From Flavobacteriales bacterium UBA4660 (GTDB taxonomy: Bacteria > Bacteroidota > Bacteroidia > Flavobacteriales_D > Sanyastnellaceae), in assembly GCA_002405435.1 (NCBI GenBank), contig DHLU01000191.1, forward strand, positions 1-5,351: 5,351 nucleotides of DNA. Reading direction: 5' to 3'. The notes under the pieces are model-generated. The model saw nothing but the letters and a program-made list of their open reading frames with translations, ran no database searches and had not been told where the DNA came from. Within the stretch, counting starts at the first letter, position 1; the number at the start of each line of letters is the position of its first letter. Made by a program: the position numbers and the translations under genes. Positions 1-5,351 of this stretch are shown piece after piece.

Positions 1-249
1 GCGGATTCTGTTACCGAGGCGGTTGCGGAGCTCTTTGTTTTGGCTCTCAATCTGGTCGATAACCCCCTGGGTGTCCTTGACGCCGAACACGTTCAGGTAA
101 ACCCGCGCAATACCCAAATCCGGACTCACCCGCACACCCATGACCGTCACGAAGGCCTTTCCGTAGAATTCAGATCCTTCCCGTTGGAAGATATCCCCTA
201 TCTCCTTCTGAATCAGGCGTGCATACTTAAGCTGTCGCGTACTGTCAAT
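1..249 (-). CDS. rbfA: Ribosome-binding factor A, N-terminal part (cut by window edge)
   Basis: RbfA binds the 30S subunit and assists late maturation of 16S rRNA in the cytoplasm. The reverse strand reads 83 residues without a stop to the window edge. It begins (I/M)DSTRQLKYARLIQKEI, followed by FQREGSEFYGKAFVTVMGV and then the strongly RbfA-like RVSPDLGIARVYLNVFGV, and ends in KELRNRLGNRIR. This matches the first two thirds of the roughly 110-130-residue family: the N-terminal helix, then the KH-like strand VRVSPDL..A.VY and the following helix. The start was placed where family members begin, one residue before DSTRQ. The codon there is ATT (249-247). The frame stays open upstream to a TGA at about 369-367, and the only alternative starts there are a GTG at 345-343 and a TTG at 366-364. 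Both would add 32-39 residues unlike anything in RbfA. The next in-frame ATG lies too far inside. The gene diverges from the ABC exporter. Family identity is confident; the start is less so. Confidence 0.9.
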   Translation of the reverse strand, partial: MDSTRQLKYARLIQKEIGDIFQREGSEFYGKAFVTVMGVRVSPDLGIARVYLNVFGVKDTQGVIDQIESQNKELRNRLGNRIR

Positions 250-298
250 CGCAGCGGCGAAGGTAAGGATTTCTGCCAAGCCGGGAAGGACAGTGGCC

Positions 299-334
299 TG
301 ACCGAGGGAGCGAGTCCGAGGCGCGTGACCGAGG
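299..334. repeat. Short direct repeat TGACCGAGG x2
   Basis: TGACCGAGG occurs at 299-307 and again at 326-334, a 27-base period, with a related TCCGAGG at 315-321 between them. It forms the left arm of the larger inverted repeat and may explain the 13-base gap there, since loss or gain between direct repeats would produce it. The function is unknown; it lies upstream of the proposed rbfA start. Confidence 0.45.
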
Positions 335-403
335 AAAAGAAACACAAGCCATGGCCTGCTACGCAATCATTCCTTCACACAACCCGCTATCACTCCCTAT
401 TCT

Positions 404-417
404 CCAGTCCCCAGTCC
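404..417. repeat. Two-copy heptanucleotide tandem repeat CCAGTCC
   Basis: CCAGTCC is repeated head to tail at 404-410 and 411-417 inside the C/T-rich tract. With only two copies this may be chance in low-complexity DNA, although short tandem heptamers of this kind are known to vary in copy number in some bacterial intergenic regions. Confidence 0.35.
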
Positions 418-500
418 CTCTCCATGCCAACTATTTCCTCGGTCTCGCTCCCCGGTCACGCTCCTTCCTTTCCACACGCCATTCACTACCTTTACCACCA

Positions 501-2330
501 ATGAAAAACTACCTCCGTCTGCTGCGGCTGGTAACCGGTTACAAGCGCTATGCGGTGCTGAACATCGGATGCAATGTGCTCTCGGTAGTCTTTTCCCTGT
601 TTTCCCTGACGATGGTAGCGCCCTTCCTGAACGTGTTGTTCAGTCAGGGACAGACCTATTCGGAGATGCCATGGTCTTTTTCAGTCAAGGTCCTGCTCAA
701 CAACTTCAACTTCCACCTGAGCATGTACGTCGCCGAAAATGGCAAGCTCCAAGCGCTGAGCCTTATATCCGGCTTAGTGGTAGTCATGTTCCTGATGAAA
801 AACCTGTTCCGGTATCTCGGCATGTATTTCATGGCGCCCATCCGCACCGGTGTAGTGCGTGACCTGCGCAATCAACTCTACGGTAAGGTGCTGGTATTGC
901 CGCTGTCTTATTTTTCAAATGAGCGCAAAGGCGATATCATGGCTCGTATGACCAACGATGTGCAGGAGATCGAATGGAGCATCATGCAGTCGCTCGAAGT
1001 CATCTTCCGGGAGCCGCTCACCGTCATACTCTTCCTCACCACGATGGTGCTGATGAGTCCGCAACTGTCTCTTTTCGTATTCATCCTGCTACCCGTAGCT
1101 GGCCTGCTCATCGGTAGGATCGGTAAGAGCCTGCGCCGTACTTCGGGCAAGTCGCAGGAGCAAATGGGCGGACTCCTGAGCAACATTGAGGAAACACTCG
1201 GTGGACTGCGCATCATACGCGCCTTCACTGCGGAGGCATTCAGTTTCGACAAGTTTAGGGAAAACAACAACCGATTCCGCAAGTTGCAGAAGCGCCTATA
1301 CCGGAAACGCGACCTGAGCTCGCCGCTGAGCGAATTCCTCGGTGCGGTGGTACTGGTGATCGTCATGTACTTCGGTGGTCGCCTGGTGTTGAGCACCGAT
1401 GCAAGCCTCGACCCCAGCGTCTTCATCGCATTCATCGCGATTTTCTCACAGCTGATTCCGCCGGCTAAGGCGTTCACTGATGCCTACAGCAACGTCCAGC
1501 GCGGACTTGCATCGGCGGAGCGCATCAACAAGATCCTGGACGCGGAGGTTACTATCCGCGACCGTGCAGGCGCAGTTAGTATCGGACATTTCCAGGACCG
1601 CATCGAATACAGGGACGTCAGTTTTGCCTATCATCAGGGAGGTAGCGGCTGGGTACTGAAGCACATCAACCTCGAAGTGCCGAGAGGTAAGACCATCGCC
1701 TTGGTCGGGCAAAGCGGATCAGGTAAGACGACCCTGGTAGACCTGCTGCCGCGCTTTTATGAGCTGGAGCAGGGGAGTATCACCGTTGATGGCCAGGATA
1801 TCCGTTCGCTCACTTTGGATAGTCTGCGCGGACTAATGGGCATTGTCAATCAGGAGAGCATCCTGTTCAACGACACCGTATTCAATAACATCGCCTTCGG
1901 CATGCCCGACGCAACACTTGAGGACGTGACACGGGCCGCTACCATTGCCCACGCCCACGAGTTCATCGCGCAACTGCCGGAAGGGTATCAGACCAACATC
2001 GGTGACCGGGGCGGCAAACTCAGCGGTGGACAACGCCAGCGCATCGCCATCGCACGTGCCATCCTGAAGAACCCGCCGATCCTCATCCTCGACGAAGCCA
2101 CCTCGGCGCTCGATACCCAAAGCGAAAAGTTGGTGCAGGAAGCCATCTACAAGCTCATGGAAAACCGCACCTCGCTGGTTATTGCCCACCGCCTTTCTAC
2201 CATACGCAAAGCAGACCTGATTGCTGTGGTTGAGCATGGCAGACTGGTTCAATCAGGCACCCACGAATCACTCATGGCCACGCCGGGGCTCTACAGAAAT
2301 CTCGTAGAGATGCAGACATTCGGCACCTGA
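501..2330 (+). CDS. MsbA-like ABC exporter, fused membrane and ATPase domains
   Basis: A complete 609-residue half-transporter that should act as a homodimer in the inner membrane and use ATP to flip or export a lipid or other hydrophobic substrate. The actual substrate cannot be read from the sequence. An ABC type-1 transmembrane domain fills about residues 17-325, with hydrophobic segments near 19-47, 84-110, 167-187, 189-208, 278-297 and 306-324. The ATPase domain follows: A-loop Tyr377, Walker A GQSGSGKTT 403-411, Q-loop Gln451, signature LSGGQ 507-511, Walker B ending Asp531-Glu532, D-loop SALD 535-538 and H-loop His563. All catalytic residues are present, so it looks functional. Length is normal for the family. 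I chose the ATG at 501 (MKNYLRLL) because an upstream in-frame ATG at 351 would add 50 low-complexity Ser/Pro-rich residues drawn from the intergenic tract. It diverges from rbfA and converges on the DUF983 gene. It resembles proteins commonly labelled msbA in Bacteroidota, but orthology is not provable here. Confidence 0.95.
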   Translation: MKNYLRLLRLVTGYKRYAVLNIGCNVLSVVFSLFSLTMVAPFLNVLFSQGQTYSEMPWSFSVKVLLNNFNFHLSMYVAENGKLQALSLISGLVVVMFLMKNLFRYLGMYFMAPIRTGVVRDLRNQLYGKVLVLPLSYFSNERKGDIMARMTNDVQEIEWSIMQSLEVIFREPLTVILFLTTMVLMSPQLSLFVFILLPVAGLLIGRIGKSLRRTSGKSQEQMGGLLSNIEETLGGLRIIRAFTAEAFSFDKFRENNNRFRKLQKRLYRKRDLSSPLSEFLGAVVLVIVMYFGGRLVLSTDASLDPSVFIAFIAIFSQLIPPAKAFTDAYSNVQRGLASAERINKILDAEVTIRDRAGAVSIGHFQDRIEYRDVSFAYHQGGSGWVLKHINLEVPRGKTIALVGQSGSGKTTLVDLLPRFYELEQGSITVDGQDIRSLTLDSLRGLMGIVNQESILFNDTVFNNIAFGMPDATLEDVTRAATIAHAHEFIAQLPEGYQTNIGDRGGKLSGGQRQRIAIARAILKNPPILILDEATSALDTQSEKLVQEAIYKLMENRTSLVIAHRLSTIRKADLIAVVEHGRLVQSGTHESLMATPGLYRNLVEMQTFGT

Positions 2331-2353
2331 GGCCACAAGACCGGCAGGGTGCA

Positions 2354-2368
2354 GGTTGGCGGGCAACC
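2354..2368. other. Small stem-loop between convergent genes
   Basis: GGTTG (2354-2358) and CAACC (2364-2368) form a 5-base-pair stem with a 5-base loop in the 52-base gap between the convergent exporter and DUF983 genes. An outer AGGCC/GGCCT pairing (2330-2334 with 2380-2384) could enclose it. There is no T-run after the stem on either strand, so it is at best a weak transcription-end signal. Confidence 0.2.
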
Positions 2369-2382
2369 GAAAGCGTACAGGC

Positions 2383-2769
2383 CTAACGGATAAAAAAATA
2401 CGCCCAGATACTCCGACTGAGGCGAAACATGTAAGGAAACAAAAGCAGGGTCGCCGCTATTCCCACTGCAATGAACAGGGTCGGATGTGTGCTAAAACCA
2501 AAGTCGATCCATTCCAGGGCATCCATCACACGCAGCATGACAAAAAGCGAAAACCACATGATGATGGTAAGGGCCCACGCCACATAAGCCGCCCCGAAAT
2601 AGAAGCCGGGTTCGGGCTTCAGGTTGGTATGACAGACTTCGCAGGTCTGTTTCATGTCGCCTAACTTGTTTAAGGTATAGAGGGAAGGGTTGGTATACAG
2701 GCTGGTGCGGCGGCAATGCGGACACTTAAACTTCAGAGCACTGAGCAGGGTATTCTCCTTGTTTGACAT
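2383..2769 (-). CDS. DUF983 family zinc-ribbon membrane protein
   Basis: A complete 128-residue protein of the DUF983 family, whose biochemical role is unknown. The N-terminal cytosolic part has two CxxC pairs, CPHC at 16-19 and CEVC at 43-46, forming a probable four-Cys zinc ribbon. The family-typical stretch PGFYFGAAYVAWAL (54-67) leads into a first membrane segment at about 57-80. A second segment lies at about 97-116, and the tail FRLSRSIWAYFF (115-126) is also characteristic. The length fits the family. I chose the ATG at 2769-2767 (MSNKENTL); a longer frame to 2934 would add 55 residues, including a second CxxC-free stretch, that have no family counterpart and run through the divergent intergenic region. 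There is no clear Shine-Dalgarno sequence upstream, as is usual in Bacteroidota. It converges on the exporter and diverges from the radical SAM gene. Confidence 0.9.
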   Translation of the reverse strand: MSNKENTLLSALKFKCPHCRRTSLYTNPSLYTLNKLGDMKQTCEVCHTNLKPEPGFYFGAAYVAWALTIIMWFSLFVMLRVMDALEWIDFGFSTHPTLFIAVGIAATLLLFPYMFRLSRSIWAYFFIR

Positions 2770-2804
2770 AGGCGGCAAAATTCGCCAAGTGCAGCCACCA
2801 TGGA

Positions 2805-2820
2805 GGTAACACAGGTCACC
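2805..2820. promoter_or_regulatory. Imperfect palindrome, possible operator
   Basis: GGTAAC (2805-2810), a 4-base spacer ACAG and GTCACC (2815-2820) form a dyad with one mismatched position. The same bases also read as a direct repeat, AGGTAAC at 2804-2810 and AGGTCAC at 2813-2819. It lies in the 159-base region between the divergent DUF983 and radical SAM genes, about 36 bases upstream of the DUF983 start, where a regulator of either gene could bind. No regulator gene is present in the window, and a single short dyad may be chance. I found no convincing -33/-7 promoter pair for either gene in 2770-2928. Confidence 0.25.
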
Positions 2821-2928
2821 AAACCTGCTTTCATCGGTTTTAAGGGTCATAAACGCCTTTTGAGCCAACACCCGTGCAGCCATTGTGTTTTGCAAACCTT
2901 TATTGCTGTTCTTTGTGCTCCCAAGAAA

Positions 2929-5118
2929 GTGCATGTGTCTCAGGTTCTGCTTCTCATACCTCCGCTTACCCAGCTGAATACCCCCTATCCGGCTACGGCC
3001 TACCTCACGGGCTTTCTCAGGAGCAAGGGATTTACAATACGGCAGGGTGATCTCGGACTAGACCTGGTACTCGACGTGTTTTCTGCCCGGGGACTCAAAG
3101 ACCTGTTTGACACCATTGAAACAGGGAATTTCAGGCTAAACCCTGCACAGGCCAACGCCCTTTCAAACCGCCATGCCTATGAAGCCACCATCGATGCGGG
3201 CATCTCATTCCTGCAGCACCGCAACTATACCCTGGCCTATCGCATTGCTTCACGTGAATACCTCCCGGAAGGCGGACGCTTTAAGACACTTGGTGAACCT
3301 GAACTTTTTTTCGGAAGCATCGGCATGCAGGACAAAGCCCGTTACCTCAGCACGATGTACCTCGAAGACCTTTCCGACCTGATCAGCGCTACAGTCGGTC
3401 CGCATTTCGGTTTTTCACGCTACGCCGAGCGCCTCGGCCGCACTGCTGTGTCGTTCGCGCCCATCGAAGCCGAACTAACACGCGAGACGGCCTATATGGA
3501 CGAAGTGCTTTGGAAAGTGACCGCATCCTATTTCTCAGACACTGTGCCTTCGCTGGTGGGCTTCTCTGTGCCGTTTCCGGGCAACCTCTATGGCGCGCTG
3601 AAGGCTGCGCAGTGGATTAAAACGCACCATCCCTCCACCCGCATCGCGCTGGGCGGCGGTTATGCCAATACGGAATTGCGCGAACTCCGCGACGGAGGCA
3701 TTTTTCAATATGTAGATTTCATTACCCTTGATGATGGTGAAAGGCCTTTCCTCTCTCTGCTCCATCACCTCTCTGCCCCAGTCAGCTACACCTCCCTGAA
3801 AAGGACATACGCCTTGCGGAAGGGCGAAGTCACCTACATCAATGACGACACCGCACACGACTTTCCGCAGACACAACTGCCGGCGCCTTGCTACGACGGA
3901 CTGAGGCTGAAAGAATACCTCAGCATGTTTGACCTGCCCAATCCCATGCACCGGTTGTGGAACGACGGCCGTTGGAACAAGTTGACCCTTGCCCATGGGT
4001 GTTATTGGAAAAAATGTTCTTTTTGCGATGTTTCGCTCGACTACATCAGCCGGTTCGACGCCTCTCCCGCGGCCCTGGTGGTCGACAAAATGGAGGCCCT
4101 TATCGCTGAGACCGGGGAAACCGGGTTTCATTTTGTGGATGAAGCCGCTCCACCCCTCGCTATGAGGGACCTCGCCATTGAAATACTCCGGCGCGGGCTG
4201 CAGGTTACCTGGTGGACCAACATACGGTTTGAAAAAACCTTCACCGGCGATCTCTGCCGTTTACTGGCCGCATCAGGTTGCATCGCGGTAACCGGCGGAC
4301 TGGAAGTGGCCAGTGACCGGCTGCTGGCACTCATGGAAAAGGGCATCACCGTTGAACAGGTATCGCGCGTCTGCAAAGGATTCAGGGACGCGGGCATTTT
4401 GGTGCATGCCTATCTGATGTACGGATTCCCGACCGAAACCGACCAGGAAACCATCGATTCACTCGAGGTGGTCAGACAGCTTTTTCAGCAGCACTTGCTT
4501 CAATCGGCCCACTGGCACCAGTTTGCCATGACGGTTCACAGCCCCGTTGGCATCAATCCGCAGGCCTACGGCGTTGTGCGCACGGGTCCCGTCTTTGAAG
4601 GCTTCGCCAACAACGACCTGTATCATGAAGATCCGACCGGTGCAGACCATGCGCAGTACTCAGATGGTTTAAAAAAGGCCCTCTACAATTACATGCATGG
4701 CAAGGGACTCGACTGGCCTCTTCAGCAGTTTTTCTCCTTCATGATTCCCCATCCATCAGTACCCTCCAAACTCATCGCCAAGCACATCAAACGCTGGACC
4801 CCCGACGACTATACCCTTCAGGGTTATGTGATGCGGTGGCACCATGTCTCGGTAAAAGTACTTTCCCATGAAAAAGGCCAGGCCATGGTGCGCTTTGTAA
4901 AACCCTCCGGGGCGGTGAACCTGTCGATGCCGGAAGAAGCAGCCTCGTATATCTGCGAACATGCCGCACGTTTTGAAGTGCCAGCTGCAGAGCCCATCGG
5001 ACTGGGAGAGCTGGTGCAGCATTTGTCGGCGCTCACCGACACTGCGGCCGACGACCTGGTGCGTGCCGAATGGTGGCGTCTGTGGCGCCGGGATGTCGTC
5101 TGGGTTATCAAATACTGA
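2929..5118 (+). CDS. B12-binding-domain-like radical SAM protein, function unknown
   Basis: About 729 residues, cytosolic, with no signal peptide. The N-terminal part (residues about 5-38, VLLLIPPLTQLNTPYPATAY) and the part at 209-280 (VGFSVPFPGN, GGGYANTELR with Gly242-244, LDDGERP 268-273) together resemble a cobalamin-binding Rossmann domain. They are separated by about 150 mostly helical residues. The radical SAM barrel follows: the cluster motif Cys358-X4-Cys363-X2-Cys366 (CYWKKCSFC), then VDEAAPP (403-409), TGGLE ending Glu459 and LMYGFPTET (496-504). The Cys residues should hold a [4Fe-4S] cluster that cleaves S-adenosylmethionine to a radical. Residues 545-729 form an unassigned C-terminal domain ending in a Trp-rich tail. 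The substrate cannot be inferred. The start is uncertain: GTG 2929 or GTG 2935 (with AGAAAG at 2924-2929 just upstream) fits the family, which begins close to VLLLIPP. An ATG at 2800 would add 43 unrelated residues. The gene diverges from DUF983 and converges on the ABC ATPase. Confidence 0.88.
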   Translation: MHVSQVLLLIPPLTQLNTPYPATAYLTGFLRSKGFTIRQGDLGLDLVLDVFSARGLKDLFDTIETGNFRLNPAQANALSNRHAYEATIDAGISFLQHRNYTLAYRIASREYLPEGGRFKTLGEPELFFGSIGMQDKARYLSTMYLEDLSDLISATVGPHFGFSRYAERLGRTAVSFAPIEAELTRETAYMDEVLWKVTASYFSDTVPSLVGFSVPFPGNLYGALKAAQWIKTHHPSTRIALGGGYANTELRELRDGGIFQYVDFITLDDGERPFLSLLHHLSAPVSYTSLKRTYALRKGEVTYINDDTAHDFPQTQLPAPCYDGLRLKEYLSMFDLPNPMHRLWNDGRWNKLTLAHGCYWKKCSFCDVSLDYISRFDASPAALVVDKMEALIAETGETGFHFVDEAAPPLAMRDLAIEILRRGLQVTWWTNIRFEKTFTGDLCRLLAASGCIAVTGGLEVASDRLLALMEKGITVEQVSRVCKGFRDAGILVHAYLMYGFPTETDQETIDSLEVVRQLFQQHLLQSAHWHQFAMTVHSPVGINPQAYGVVRTGPVFEGFANNDLYHEDPTGADHAQYSDGLKKALYNYMHGKGLDWPLQQFFSFMIPHPSVPSKLIAKHIKRWTPDDYTLQGYVMRWHHVSVKVLSHEKGQAMVRFVKPSGAVNLSMPEEAASYICEHAARFEVPAAEPIGLGELVQHLSALTDTAADDLVRAEWWRLWRRDVVWVIKY

Positions 5119-5162
5119 CTTACCTCCGCTTTGTTTGCGCAATGGAACCTACGAGACCATGT

Positions 5163-5351
5163 TCAGTCTTCCGTTAGCCGTCCGTTCTCAATGCGCAGAA
5201 AACGTTGCGCCAGACGGCGCGCAAGATCAATCTCGTGGGTCGACAACAGGATGGTCTTTCCTGAGCCGGTGACAAGCGACACGAGGAGTTCGAGCAATTC
5301 AGTCCGTCCCTGGCTATCGAGAAATGCCGTCGGTTCATCGAGCAGCAGCAG
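5163..5351 (-). CDS. ABC transporter ATPase, C-terminal end (FecE/HmuV-like, cut by window edge)
   Basis: The reverse strand gives the last 62 residues of an ABC ATPase, ending in TGA at 5165-5163; the remainder lies beyond the right edge. The visible part opens inside Walker B (LLLLDEPTAFLD, Asp5-Glu6 of the fragment, with the D-loop FLD) and continues to the H-loop in ILLSTHEIDLA (His39), then a short tail ENGRLTED. The DEPTAFLD plus LLSTH..DLA pattern is typical of ATPases that power FecCD-type importers of iron-siderophore, haem or cobalamin, so that is the likely class. The Walker A and signature motifs are not in the window and the substrate cannot be decided. It converges on the radical SAM gene with a 44-base gap (5119-5162) in which no convincing terminator is visible. 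Confidence 0.85.
   Translation of the reverse strand: MLLLDEPTAFLDSQGRTELLELLVSLVTGSGKTILLSTHEIDLARRLAQRFLRIENGRLTED

Larger units (their letters stand above)
299..458. repeat. Gapped inverted repeat in the intergenic region
   Basis: The right arm at 434-458 is reproduced in inverted orientation by the left arm at 299-337. The blocks, right arm to left arm, are 434-444 to 327-337 (11 bases, TTTCCTCGGTC), 445-452 to 306-313 (8 bases, TCGCTCCC) and 453-458 to 299-304 (6 bases, CGGTCA). All 25 right-arm bases match, with gaps of 13 bases and 1 base in the left arm. The arms are about 96 bases apart. A transcript crossing both could form a bulged stem, or this may be a degraded dispersed repeat. 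The pyrimidine-rich composition raises the chance of coincidental matches, so its significance is uncertain. Confidence 0.45.
250..500. other. Divergent intergenic region between rbfA and the ABC exporter
   Basis: These 251 bases separate two divergently oriented genes and should carry both promoters. The plus strand is rich in C and T, especially 370-500, and reading frames across it give low-complexity Ser/Pro/Leu-rich peptides with no recognisable family. I take it as non-coding. It contains the repeats listed separately. A weak resemblance to the Bacteroidota -7 element (TAnnTTTG) is the TACCTTTA at 487-494, but it sits only six bases before the exporter ATG and has no convincing upstream partner, so I do not call it a promoter. 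Confidence 0.6.

Noticed and set aside
351..500. A 50-residue N-terminal extension of the ABC exporter from the ATG at 351
   Set aside because: It is Ser/Pro/Leu-rich, comes from the C/T-rich repeat-bearing intergenic tract and precedes a typical exporter start (MKNYLRLL) at 501.
40..504. A 154-residue plus-strand frame over rbfA and the intergenic region
   Set aside because: It is antisense to the well-supported rbfA reading frame and its product has no recognisable features.
908..1477. A 189-residue minus-strand frame inside the exporter gene
   Set aside because: It is antisense to the conserved transmembrane domain and rich in Arg, Ser and Met as expected for a shadow frame, with no family resemblance.
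2794..2803. GCCACCATGG, a perfect match to the eukaryotic Kozak start context, at the ATG at 2800
   Set aside because: Everything else is bacterial, and the 43 residues from this ATG to the radical SAM start have no family support. The match is taken as coincidence.
2800..2928. A CxxC (HPCSHC) in the upstream extension of the radical SAM frame as a possible metal site
   Set aside because: It lies in the likely non-coding intergenic part and is a single isolated pair.
2770..2934. A 55-residue N-terminal extension of the DUF983 protein
   Set aside because: DUF983 proteins begin just before the first CxxC pair, and the extension crosses the divergent intergenic region and the start area of the radical SAM gene.
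3535..4131. A 198-residue minus-strand frame inside the radical SAM gene
   Set aside because: It is antisense to strongly conserved radical SAM motifs and its product shows no domain features.
5119..5162. A terminator between the convergent radical SAM and ABC ATPase genes
   Set aside because: Only the 8-base palindrome TTGCGCAA (5135-5142) and a weak GAAC/GTTC pairing are present, with no T-run and no usable stem-loop.

Overview
The window looks like chromosomal, mostly housekeeping DNA from a member of the Bacteroidota with balanced to slightly GC-rich composition. The assignment rests on protein style: an MsbA-like ABC exporter of Bacteroidota type, a DUF983 zinc-ribbon membrane protein, a B12-domain-like radical SAM protein with GGGY.NTELR and DEAAPP motifs, and an ATPase with the DEPTAFLD motif. 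Gene starts also lack clear Shine-Dalgarno sequences. No rRNA, tRNA, CRISPR array, insertion sequence or phage gene was seen.

Layout from left to right. Bases 1-249 (minus strand) hold the N-terminal 83 residues of ribosome-binding factor A (rbfA), which runs off the left edge; its only family-consistent start is an ATT codon. Bases 250-500 are a pyrimidine-rich divergent intergenic region with a gapped inverted repeat, a direct repeat and a short tandem repeat. Bases 501-2330 (plus) encode a complete 609-residue ABC exporter half-transporter with fused membrane and ATPase domains. After a 52-base gap, 2383-2769 (minus) encodes a 128-residue DUF983 protein convergent with the exporter. A divergent intergenic region (2770-2928) with a small palindrome precedes a large radical SAM protein on the plus strand (about 2929-5118, about 729 residues). 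Bases 5163-5351 (minus) hold the last 62 residues of a FecE/HmuV-type ABC ATPase, convergent with the radical SAM gene and cut by the right edge.

Neighbouring genes face alternately (minus, plus, minus, plus, minus), so no two complete genes here share an operon and the window gives little evidence that the products work together. The most interesting element is the radical SAM protein. Its N-terminal half has a Rossmann-type cobalamin-binding-like fold interrupted by a long helical insertion and lacks a recognisable cobalamin-ligand His motif. It has a CX4CX2C cluster motif and an unassigned C-terminal domain of about 185 residues. The second point of interest is the apparent ATT initiation codon of rbfA.
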